Source: Sphingomonas sanxanigenens (GTDB lineage Bacteria; Pseudomonadota; Alphaproteobacteria; Sphingomonadales; Sphingomonadaceae). Taken from it: a stretch of 17,663 nucleotides of DNA. Positions 6,797-13,794 of this stretch are shown in pieces (the first letter of the stretch is position 1; each line of letters starts with the position of its first letter). Made by a program: the position numbers and the translations under genes. Below the pieces are notes generated by a model that searched no databases, was not told the DNA's origin, and saw only the letters and a program-made list of their open reading frames with translations. Where the stretch lies: positions 1 through 17,663 of the forward strand of contig QFNN01000057.1 of assembly GCA_003240855.1 (NCBI GenBank), given 5' to 3'.

Positions 6797-6814
6797 CCCG
6801 ATCATTAAATCGGG
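6797..6814 (+). promoter_or_regulatory. Leader hairpin abutting the ribosome binding site
   Basis: CCCGAT and ATCGGG form a perfect 6-bp stem with a 6-base loop in the leader of the metallopeptidase gene. Its second arm overlaps the beginning of the GGGGAAAG ribosome binding site (6812-6819). It may tune translation. Confidence 0.3.
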
Positions 6815-6822
6815 GAAAGACC

Positions 6823-7728
6823 ATGCGGCTCGACGACTATCGGACCAGCGACAATATCGAGGATCAGCGCGGCACGGGCGGTGGCGGCGGGCTTGGCTTC
6901 GGTGGAGGCGGGATAGGCGGCGGCGGGCTTGGCCTGATCCTCGGCCTTGTCGGCTCGAAGTTCGGCATCGTCGGGATCATCGTGGTGATCGCAGGCGCCT
7001 TCCTTCTCGGCATCAACCCGTTCGGCGGCGGGACGGTCAGCGGCCCTGCCCCACAGGCGGTGACCAACGGCAAGACGGCGGCGCAAAGCTGCGCGATCGA
7101 CGCCGCCAGCCGCTTTTCCTGCCAGGTGATGGCCAGCACCGAGGATACGTGGAGCAAGATCTTCGCCCAGCATGGCGAACGCTTCACCCCCGCCAAGCTG
7201 GTTTTCTACAGCCAGAATGGCAGCTCCGGCTGCGGTGCGGCGCAATCGGCCATGGGGCCATTCTACTGCCCGACGGACAACCGCATCTATCTCGACACCG
7301 ATTTCTTCAACGAGCTTCAGAACCGCTTCCACGCCGCCGGCGATTTCGCGCAGGCCTATGTGATCGCGCATGAGATGGGCCACCATATCCAGACGATCAC
7401 CGGCATTTCGGACAAGGTCCGCGCCGCCCAGTCGCGCGGCAGCGAGGCGCAGGCCAATCAATTGCAGGTGCGCATGGAATTGCAGGCCGATTGCTATGCC
7501 GGCGTCTGGGCCGCGCAGAATCGCGACCGCCTCGATCCCGGCGACGTGCAGGAAGGCATGACGGCCGCCAATGCGATCGGCGACGATACGTTGCAGAAGG
7601 CGGCGGGCCAGCGCCCCGTGCCCGAAAGCTTCACCCACGGCACCTCGGCGCAGCGCATGGAATGGCTGAAGCGCGGCATCGACAGCGGCGACCCCGCCCA
7701 GTGCGACACATTCAAGGGCGTACTGTAA
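6823..7728 (+). CDS. Membrane-anchored neutral zinc metallopeptidase (YpfJ/KPN_02809 family)
   Basis: This 301-residue protein has a short polar N-terminus, a striking Gly-rich stretch (residues 18-37) and one membrane helix (about 38-64). A periplasmic-side domain follows with the zinc motif HEMGHHIQ (183-190) and a later ELQADCYAGVWA, whose Glu is the likely third metal ligand. The order RLDDYRTSDNIEDQRG then TM then HExxH domain is that of the YpfJ/KPN_02809 family of putative neutral zinc metallopeptidases. Conserved Cys pairs (about 90/100 and 137/149) suit an extracytoplasmic domain. GGGAAAG lies about 5 bases before the ATG at 6823. The gene is divergent from the patatin gene and converges on the oxidoreductase gene, with a palindromic repeat between. 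Natural substrate unknown. Confidence 0.9.
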   Translation: MRLDDYRTSDNIEDQRGTGGGGGLGFGGGGIGGGGLGLILGLVGSKFGIVGIIVVIAGAFLLGINPFGGGTVSGPAPQAVTNGKTAAQSCAIDAASRFSCQVMASTEDTWSKIFAQHGERFTPAKLVFYSQNGSSGCGAAQSAMGPFYCPTDNRIYLDTDFFNELQNRFHAAGDFAQAYVIAHEMGHHIQTITGISDKVRAAQSRGSEAQANQLQVRMELQADCYAGVWAAQNRDRLDPGDVQEGMTAANAIGDDTLQKAAGQRPVPESFTHGTSAQRMEWLKRGIDSGDPAQCDTFKGVL

Positions 7729-7736
7729 CCCCTTTC

Positions 7737-7810
7737 GTCACTGCGAAACGGCGAAGCAATCCAGGGATGCCCGGCATCGTTCCGGATTGCTTCGCCAGGC
7801 TCGCAATGAC
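7737..7810. repeat. Degraded copy of a dispersed palindromic repeat
   Basis: The arms GTCACTGCGA...GCGAAGCAATCC and GGATTGCTTCGC...TCGCAATGAC are an imperfect inverted repeat. They match the perfect copy at 17481-17555, with mismatches near the middle of each arm and in the loop. The repeat starts 8 bases after the stop of the metallopeptidase gene and lies between two convergent genes, where its hairpin could also end transcription in both directions. Confidence 0.75.
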
Positions 7811-7830
7811 TTCAGAAACGCGCGCCAGCC

Positions 7831-8820
7831 TTAAAGCTTCACCAGCATCTTGCCGGTGTTGCTTCCCTTGAACAGGCCGAGAAAGGCGTCGACAGTGCTT
7901 TCCAGCCCTTCCTTCACCGTGGTGCGCGCCGTCACCTTGCCGGCCTTCACCCAGCCCGCCATTTCCTGCGTGAAGGCGGGAAACTCGGAAATATAGTCGG
8001 TATAGATGAACCCCTGCATGCGAAGCCGCGTGGGGATGGTGCGGATCAGGTAGCGCAGTTCCTGCGGCTTGCCGTCATTATAGCTGTCGATCATGCCGCA
8101 GATCGCAAAGCGCGCATTCTGCCGCGCGGTCGCGAAAGCCGCGTCGAGATGCTCGCCGCCGACATTGTCGAAATAGACGTCGATGCCCTTGGGCGCGGCT
8201 TCGGCAAGCTGGGGCAGCACCGGCCCGGCCTTGTAATCGATGCAGGCATCGGCGCCGAGTTCCTTCACCCAGGCGCATTTGTCGGGCCCGCCGGCCGATC
8301 CGATCACCGTCATGCCTTTCAGCTTGGCGATCTGCACCACTGCCGATCCGACAGCGCCCGCCGCAGCCGAGACGAAAACGATATCGCCTTCCTTGGCGCT
8401 CGCGGCGCGGAGCAGGCCGAAATAGGCGGTGCCGCCGGTCAGCCCCAGATTGTGGAGCCAGGTCTCGTCGGGCACGCCCAGATCGGGCAGCTTGGTGGGC
8501 ATGAGCTCGGGCGCGACGATCGCCTCGTCGCGCCAACCCGCCATATGGAGCACCTTGTCGCCCACCGCGAAGCCGGGGTTGCGGCTCTCGATCACTTCGC
8601 CGACAGCGCCGCCCGTCATCGGCTCGCCGATCTGGAAGGGCGGCACATAGGATTTCACGTCGTTCATCCGCCCGCGCATATAGGGATCGACCGAAAGCCA
8701 GAGATTGCGGACGCGAATCTCGCCGTCCGCCAGGGCCTGATCGGGAAGCCCCTTCAATTCAAAGTCGCCGATCACGGGCTCGCCCTTGGGGCGCGATTTC
8801 AGGTGCCAGGCGCGTGCCAT
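7831..8820 (-). CDS. Zinc-independent MDR-family NADP-dependent oxidoreductase (CurA/PTGR-like)
   Basis: This 329-residue cytosolic enzyme belongs to the medium-chain dehydrogenase/reductase group without zinc. The start WHLKSRPKGEP, the SVDPYMRGRMND block (43-54) and the nucleotide-binding SAAAGAVGS (151-159) are typical of the curcumin reductase/prostaglandin reductase branch, which reduces double bonds of alpha,beta-unsaturated carbonyls with NADPH. YFDNVGGEHLDAA and YTDYISEFP further along also fit. Length is normal (about 335-345). The ATG at 8820 has a strong GAGGAGAG at about 6 bases. It stands alone: convergent with the metallopeptidase on one side and with the tRNA divergent on the other. 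Physiological substrate unknown, but a role against reactive enones is plausible for the family. Confidence 0.9.
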   Translation of the reverse strand: MARAWHLKSRPKGEPVIGDFELKGLPDQALADGEIRVRNLWLSVDPYMRGRMNDVKSYVPPFQIGEPMTGGAVGEVIESRNPGFAVGDKVLHMAGWRDEAIVAPELMPTKLPDLGVPDETWLHNLGLTGGTAYFGLLRAASAKEGDIVFVSAAAGAVGSAVVQIAKLKGMTVIGSAGGPDKCAWVKELGADACIDYKAGPVLPQLAEAAPKGIDVYFDNVGGEHLDAAFATARQNARFAICGMIDSYNDGKPQELRYLIRTIPTRLRMQGFIYTDYISEFPAFTQEMAGWVKAGKVTARTTVKEGLESTVDAFLGLFKGSNTGKMLVKL

Positions 8821-8968
8821 TTCATCTCTCCTCAATTCATCTGCACATTCAGTCCTATTCCGAAACCGAACATGGCGACAAGGCGCTGTAGCGGCGACGC
8901 CGGAAAGAATGAGGCGTGACGCCGCATCGCCGCCCGGATACGCGGTCACGATCTTGTAAAAGAGGTTG

Positions 8969-8997
8969 TTGCATCCCCCGAAAGCTGCCGCTACAGG
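8969..8997 (+). promoter_or_regulatory. Candidate sigma-70 promoter of the tRNA gene
   Basis: TTGCAT (8969-8974) and TACAGG (8992-8997) are 17 bases apart, followed by a GC-rich discriminator, as expected for stable RNA genes. A strong 6-bp hairpin (CGCGGG/CCCGCG, 9007-9022) lies in the short leader before the mature tRNA. Confidence 0.35.
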
Positions 8998-9035
8998 GTG
9001 CGACCTCGCGGGGCAGCCCGCGAAGAATCTGGCGA

Positions 9036-9111
<76 letters not shown>

Positions 9112-9143
9112 GCCAGACCAGCGCAAAATGGCGCAGACAGAAT

Positions 9144-9159
9144 GCCGGGCCGCACCGGC
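9144..9159. terminator. Possible bidirectional terminator hairpin
   Basis: GCCGG and CCGGC form a 5-bp stem with a 6-base loop, between the tRNA and the stop of the convergent TetR gene. A GAATTTA tail follows on plus. The U-run is weak, so this is tentative. Confidence 0.3.
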
Positions 9160-9163
9160 GAAT

Positions 9164-9751
9164 TTAGATCAGCTTTTCCAGATAGTCCTCGACGATCGCG
9201 CAGGCCTCGGCCGGCGTAAACACGCTGGGGTCGAGCGACAGCTCAAGCCACAGGCCGTCGACCAGCGCGCCGATCGCGATCGCGGCGATGCGGGCGTCGC
9301 GCTGCGGCGCGCATCGGGCGACGAGCGATTCGATCGTGCGGCGATAATCGGCGTAGATATCGCCGTGGAGCGCCGCGATCGCGGGATCGGAGATGACGAG
9401 GCTCCAGAAGGCCAGCCAGGTCGACAGCAGCGCGCGATCGACGATCTCGGGGCCGAAGCTAGCGGTGACATAGGCGCGGAGCTGCGCCCGCGGATCGTCG
9501 CCCGCCGCCAGCATCGCCGCGCCGTGCACGCCCGCCACTTTCTCGCCGACATGGCGATAGGTTTCGGCGATGAGCGCATCGACCCCGGCGAAATAATGGC
9601 CGAGCAGACCGGGCGAGACGCCCGCCTCCGCACAGATGGCGCGGACGGAGGCGCCCGTCGCGCCGCTGCGCGCCAGCACGCGCGCGGCAGCCTCGATCAG
9701 CTCGAGACGGCGGACGTCGGGATCGGCGCGGTGGAAGGCGGCGCGGGACAT
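9164..9751 (-). CDS. TetR-family regulator, BetI-like
   Basis: This 195-residue protein has an N-terminal TetR helix-turn-helix (about residues 15-60, with GATGASVRAICAEAGVSPGLLGHYF). The ligand-binding half has BetI-type marks: LLSTWLAFWSLV in the middle and IGALVDGLWLEL toward the end. It is a DNA-binding repressor, probably dimeric. BetI itself controls choline to glycine-betaine genes, but none is nearby, so another ligand is likely and I do not use the betI name. The start at 9751 has only a poor ribosome site. It is divergent from a small membrane ORF, and the natural target could be itself or that neighbour. No convincing operator palindrome was found in the short upstream gap. Confidence 0.85.
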   Translation of the reverse strand: MSRAAFHRADPDVRRLELIEAAARVLARSGATGASVRAICAEAGVSPGLLGHYFAGVDALIAETYRHVGEKVAGVHGAAMLAAGDDPRAQLRAYVTASFGPEIVDRALLSTWLAFWSLVISDPAIAALHGDIYADYRRTIESLVARCAPQRDARIAAIAIGALVDGLWLELSLDPSVFTPAEACAIVEDYLEKLI

Positions 9752-9883
9752 TCCTGCCAGCTTATCAGGGGGAAATAGGGTTTGGGCGTAGCTGTTTTAC
9801 GAGCGTTGAACAAGCTGATGCGATTCGGAGGTTTAAGCGGCCCGGTCTGGTCCATTCCGGCGCGGCTTCCCACACGGCGCGGA

Positions 9884-10030
9884 ATGGCAAGGGACTATGC
9901 CCGCCTGATGCGATGGCGCCATGACAAACCCCTCACGCGCGGCGAATATGCGCTGATCGGGCTGCTGATCGCGCTCAACGTCATCCTGCTGGCGTCGCAG
10001 GCCGTGGCATGGCTCCGCGCCCTCGGCTGA
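9884..10030 (+). CDS. Small single-pass membrane protein ORF
   Basis: The 48-residue ORF starts with a basic segment (MARDYARLMRWRHDKPLTRGE) followed by one hydrophobic helix (about residues 24-43) and a short tail. This layout suits a small inner-membrane protein with its N-terminus in the cytosol. The frame is open upstream, with another ATG at 9818 and a TTG at 9782, and none of the starts has a good ribosome site. Its last 50 bases overlap the end of the convergent permease gene. The charge and hydrophobic pattern looks protein-like, but a fortuitous ORF is possible. Function unknown. Confidence 0.4.
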   Translation: MARDYARLMRWRHDKPLTRGEYALIGLLIALNVILLASQAVAWLRALG

Positions 10031-11270
10031 TGAGGTAGAGCGGCAGCGCCGTCAGCGTCAGTAGCAGGCTGAACGCGCTTGGCGCCACGCCCGCTCCCCA
10101 CAAGGCCCAGAGCGCGAAGGCCGCGCCGAGCAGCGCCGCAGGCGTCGCGACGCGGCGCACGAGCGCCGCGATGCAGACGGCGAGATAAAACCACAGCGAC
10201 GATGATGTAGTAATCAGCAGGACGATCTCGAACAGGCGCGCCAGCGATCCGCTGACCGTGAACAGCACGAGCAGGCTGGCGGCGACCGAGGATAATATCA
10301 GCACGCGCGCCGGCGCGTCGTGCCGCCGGGTTTTGGCGAACCAGCGGGGAATGAGCCCGGCGCGAGCCATGCTCAGCGGCACTTCGCCCTGGATCAGCAC
10401 CCAGCAGTTGAGCGCGCCGATCGCCGCGATCGCGGCAAAGGCGGCGATCATCAACGCCGCACCCGGCCCCCAGTAGGTTTCGACGAACAAGGCGAAGGGC
10501 GCGGCCGACGCCGCAAGCTTATCCGCCGGCAACGCAAGGACGATCCCCGAGCAGACGACGATGTAAAGCAGCCCGGTGAGCGCGGTCCCCGCCATGGTCG
10601 CGCGGCGGATGGTCACTTCGGGCCGCTGGACGCGCTCCGCCGCGACGGAGGCGGTCTCGAACCCGACCAGCGGAAAGAAAGTGAGCGTGACGGGCGCGGT
10701 GAGCGCCGCGACGCCGAAACCGGCGGGCAGCGACGGCGGCGCGAGGGCGCCCGCCCAGGCGAGCCACGCCGCAATGACGATGACGACGGCGAGCGGCACG
10801 AGCTTCAATATCGTCGTGACGAGCTGGAACCGCCCGGCAAGCCGCGCGCCGCCCAGGTTGAGCAGCGTCATCAGCCAGATGAGCGCGACGGAGCAAAGCG
10901 CTCCATAGGCTGGCTGCGCGTTCAGCGCGGGCAGAAAGACCGAGATATAGGCGGTGGCGGCGATCGCGATCGCCGCCACCGCCGTCCAGACCGATATCCA
11001 GTAGCTCCACCCCACCAGCACCCCGACCAGCCGGCCGAGCACCGACGCGGTGATCGCGATCGCGCCGGTTTCCTCCGGCATCTGCGACGCCAGGCTGGAC
11101 AGGCACCAGGCGATCGCCAGCGCGCCGCCGATGCTGATCGCCCAGGCAAGGACGCTGGCCCAGCCATAGTGCGCAAGCTGCGCGGGCTGCATGAAGATGC
11201 CGGAGCCTATCATGCCGCCGACGACAAGCGCCGTGGCCGTCCAGAAACCGAATGGGCGCTTCTCGCTCAT
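9981..11270 (-). CDS. APC-family amino acid permease or antiporter
   Basis: This 429-residue protein has about 12 membrane helices and the APC hallmark GGMIGSGIF at residues 18-26, the unwound helix 1 that binds the substrate amino group. FPLVGFETAS in the helix 6 region also fits APC transporters. Length and the PEETGAIAIT segment suggest the AdiC/ArcD-like basic amino acid/polyamine antiporter branch, but substrate cannot be fixed. It acts in the inner membrane. I chose the ATG at 11270; a TTG at 11285 would add five residues, and neither has a strong ribosome site. It lies 46 bases after the stop of the TonB-dependent receptor on the same strand without a terminator, so the two are probably co-transcribed as an uptake route. 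Its 3' end overlaps a small convergent ORF. Confidence 0.88.
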   Translation of the reverse strand: MSEKRPFGFWTATALVVGGMIGSGIFMQPAQLAHYGWASVLAWAISIGGALAIAWCLSSLASQMPEETGAIAITASVLGRLVGVLVGWSYWISVWTAVAAIAIAATAYISVFLPALNAQPAYGALCSVALIWLMTLLNLGGARLAGRFQLVTTILKLVPLAVVIVIAAWLAWAGALAPPSLPAGFGVAALTAPVTLTFFPLVGFETASVAAERVQRPEVTIRRATMAGTALTGLLYIVVCSGIVLALPADKLAASAAPFALFVETYWGPGAALMIAAFAAIAAIGALNCWVLIQGEVPLSMARAGLIPRWFAKTRRHDAPARVLILSSVAASLLVLFTVSGSLARLFEIVLLITTSSSLWFYLAVCIAALVRRVATPAALLGAAFALWALWGAGVAPSAFSLLLTLTALPLYLISRGRGAMPRPATPAG

Positions 11271-11316
11271 CGCGCCAAGGTTCAACCGAACCCGGCGGAC
11301 GGGCGCAAGCGATAAG

Positions 11317-13680
11317 TCAGAACTTGGTCCCCAGCCTGAGGCCGATGGTCATCGGCTGGATCGGGAAGGAATAGACGGTGCCGCCGCACGTCTGCACCGC
11401 GCACTGGGTGGTGCGGAAAGTGCCGCCTTCCACGTCGAAAGCGTTCCGGACGTAAAGCTCCACGCTATACGGCCCCTTGTCCCAGCCCGCCGCGAAATCG
11501 ACGGTGCCATAGCCCTTCTGATCGCCCAATATGCCGCGTTCGACGGTGCGCAGATCAAAGCTGATCTTGCTCTGATAGACGCCCGCCGCCTGAACGTGCG
11601 CGGTGCCGCCCAGCGCATCGAACTCATAGCGCGCCTGCACATTGCCCTTGAACTTGGGCGTGATCGGCAGGCGCGTTCCCGCAGGCGCCTGCGTGAAGTT
11701 GCCGCCGGGAATCGAGCAGTCGAACTGCGGATTGGCGATGCGGCAATAAGGCGTCTTGAGCTTGGCGTCGGTATAGGCGCCCGACAGGGTAAGCGTCAGG
11801 CCCCGGATCGGCGCCGCCGTGATCTCGGTCTCCACGCCGCGCGACCGGCCGTTGCCGGCGTTGCGGATCTCGGTCAGCCCGTTCGCGCCCAGATAGGAGA
11901 ACTGGATGTCCTTCCAGTCGATCCAGTAAAGCGCGCCGTTCCACCGCAGGCGATTGTCGAACCAGCTCGTTTTCCAGCCCGCTTCGTAGTTGAGCACGAA
12001 ATCGGGCTTGTACGGCGGCAGCGTGCCGCGCCGGTTGATGCCGCCCGGCCGGAAGCCGCGCGAATTGGTGAAGTAGATCAGCTTGTTCGGCGTGATCTTG
12101 TAGGTGACGTTGATCTTGTGCGTGAAGCCCGTGTCCTTCACGCGCTTGTCAAGATTGGTGCAGGGGCTGCCCGGCACGATCGTCGGCCCGAAGCAGGCGG
12201 CCACGCCCGTCGATCCGCTGAACCCGGATCCATAGCCGTAGAAACCGACGAGCGAGTTATCGAACTTGAACACGCGCGCGCCGATCGTGACTTCCCACTT
12301 GTCGGTCGGGTTGACGGTCAGCTCGCCAAAGGCCGCATAGTCGCGATCGATGCGGCGCTGCTTGGTCAGCCAGATATTGTCGGGCGCCGAAGGATCGACC
12401 CACAATGCGTCGGCCAGCCCGTCGATGATGTAATGCTGCTCGATATTGTGCGTCTGGCGCTGATAGAAGCCGCCGATCACCCAGTGGGCGTGATCGCCCT
12501 GCCAGCTCAGCCGCAGCTCATGGCTCATCTTCTTGTAGCGGTCATAGCCGTCGACGCGCTGGTTGGGGATCGGGTTCCCCTGATTGTCGACATAATAAGC
12601 GCCATATCCGAACAGTGCGTCATAATAATAGGCATAGTCGGAATAGTCGGACTGGGTATGATCCTTGCGGTTCAGATAGGCACCCGCATAGGTCAGGTCG
12701 AAACTGCCGATCTTTCCGGTGATAGTCAGCGCAGCCTGATACCAGTTATCCTGGATTTTTTCAGGATTATACTGGATCGTCTGATATTTTTTGAGGCCCA
12801 GCTCCTCGGCGAACGAACCGTTGGTCTTTTGCTTCTGCCCCATGATCTGGGGCATGACCGTCCAGTTATCGTCAAGCTCGATAAGCAGCGAGGCGCGCCC
12901 GCCATAAGTATCGACGTCGTTATAATTCTTCTTCACGAACGGCGCGTTGTTGACCGTGAGATTGCCCGTCGGGAAGGTGCGCGATCCATAGATATTGTCG
13001 ATATAGCCGCCCGCATGGTCATACCAGCCGACCACGCGCAGCGCCATCATGTCGGCGACGGGAATGTTGACGAAGCCTTCGCCGACATAGCCCTGATCGC
13101 CGTGGCGCACGGTGTTCACCTCCGCGTTCGCCGCGCCGTAAAACTTGCCCAGTTCGGGCTTGTTGGTGATGATGCGGACAGTGCCCGCCTCGCTCGACGC
13201 GCCATAGAGCGTGCCCTGCGGGCCGGCGAGCGCCTCGACGCGCGCAATGTCGTAAACATGGATGTCGAGCGCGCCCTGAATCGTCGTGATCGGCGCTTCG
13301 TCGAGATATGTGCCGACGCTGGGCAACTGCGCCGAGTGATTGGCGTTCTCGCCGCTCGCGATGCCGCGGAAATAGACGTTGGAAAAGCCCGGCGCGATCG
13401 ACTGGTAGGACAGCGAGGGCAGATAGCGGGCGTAATCGTAGAAGTCCGCGACCTGCAACTGATCGAGCTTCTTGGTGTCGATCGCCGTGATCGCCAGCGG
13501 GATGTTCTGCAGCGTATCGTTACGCTTGAGCGCAGTGACGACGATGTCGCCAAGACCCTCCACGGCGTCGGACGAGCCGGTTTCGGCAGGCGTCGTCGCC
13601 TGCGCGGCCACAAGGCTTGAGGATGCGAGCAAGGCGCTGACAAACAAGGTTTTCACGCCTGCGCGGGCAACGGACTTCAT
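11317..13680 (-). CDS. TonB-dependent outer-membrane receptor
   Basis: This 787-residue protein has a signal peptide (1-26, ending VAA-QA), a TonB box-like DIVVTA (45-50) and a plug domain. The plug shows FRGI (104-107), VGTYLDEAPI, GPQGTLYG (153-160) and VRIITNKP (168-175). The rest is an aromatic-rich 22-strand barrel ending in LRLGTKF with the C-terminal Phe needed for assembly. It imports a scarce ligand across the outer membrane with TonB/ExbBD energy. The N-terminus has no FecA-type signalling domain. The DEAPI and ASSEAGTVRI wording is usual for sphingomonad receptors, whose ligands are mostly unknown. The start at 13680 is favoured over the TTG at 13686, with GGGG about 7 bases upstream. 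A TPR-sulfotransferase gene lies upstream and an APC permease downstream on the same strand. Confidence 0.93.
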   Translation of the reverse strand: MKSVARAGVKTLFVSALLASSSLVAAQATTPAETGSSDAVEGLGDIVVTALKRNDTLQNIPLAITAIDTKKLDQLQVADFYDYARYLPSLSYQSIAPGFSNVYFRGIASGENANHSAQLPSVGTYLDEAPITTIQGALDIHVYDIARVEALAGPQGTLYGASSEAGTVRIITNKPELGKFYGAANAEVNTVRHGDQGYVGEGFVNIPVADMMALRVVGWYDHAGGYIDNIYGSRTFPTGNLTVNNAPFVKKNYNDVDTYGGRASLLIELDDNWTVMPQIMGQKQKTNGSFAEELGLKKYQTIQYNPEKIQDNWYQAALTITGKIGSFDLTYAGAYLNRKDHTQSDYSDYAYYYDALFGYGAYYVDNQGNPIPNQRVDGYDRYKKMSHELRLSWQGDHAHWVIGGFYQRQTHNIEQHYIIDGLADALWVDPSAPDNIWLTKQRRIDRDYAAFGELTVNPTDKWEVTIGARVFKFDNSLVGFYGYGSGFSGSTGVAACFGPTIVPGSPCTNLDKRVKDTGFTHKINVTYKITPNKLIYFTNSRGFRPGGINRRGTLPPYKPDFVLNYEAGWKTSWFDNRLRWNGALYWIDWKDIQFSYLGANGLTEIRNAGNGRSRGVETEITAAPIRGLTLTLSGAYTDAKLKTPYCRIANPQFDCSIPGGNFTQAPAGTRLPITPKFKGNVQARYEFDALGGTAHVQAAGVYQSKISFDLRTVERGILGDQKGYGTVDFAAGWDKGPYSVELYVRNAFDVEGGTFRTTQCAVQTCGGTVYSFPIQPMTIGLRLGTKF

Positions 13681-13710
13681 CAACAACCCCCCAATTTGCC
13701 TGATATGACG

Positions 13711-13739
13711 AGGCTGTTACGGGGCCGAAATCCTGTCAA
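13711..13739 (-). promoter_or_regulatory. Possible receptor promoter
   Basis: On minus, CTTGACA (with TTGACA at 13739-13734) is a perfect -35 element, with 17 bases to CAGCCT (13716-13711), a poor -10. It would give the TonB receptor its own start within the 114-base gap after the sulfotransferase gene. Confidence 0.3.
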
Positions 13740-13794
13740 GCGCACTCATGCCGCGCCGCACAACGTCCGGTCGCAATCCTGCGGGATGTTGCAA

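Noticed and set aside
11191..13620. An 809-codon open frame on plus opposite the TonB receptor
   Set aside because: The receptor on minus has signal peptide, TonB box, plug and C-terminal Phe. The plus frame shows no recognisable domain and is a codon-bias shadow.
13681..13794. A 10-codon minus-strand ORF (MSALDRISAP) before the TonB receptor as a peptide precursor or leader peptide
   Set aside because: It has no ribosome site and overlaps the better -35 candidate; no lasso or RiPP maturation genes are nearby.
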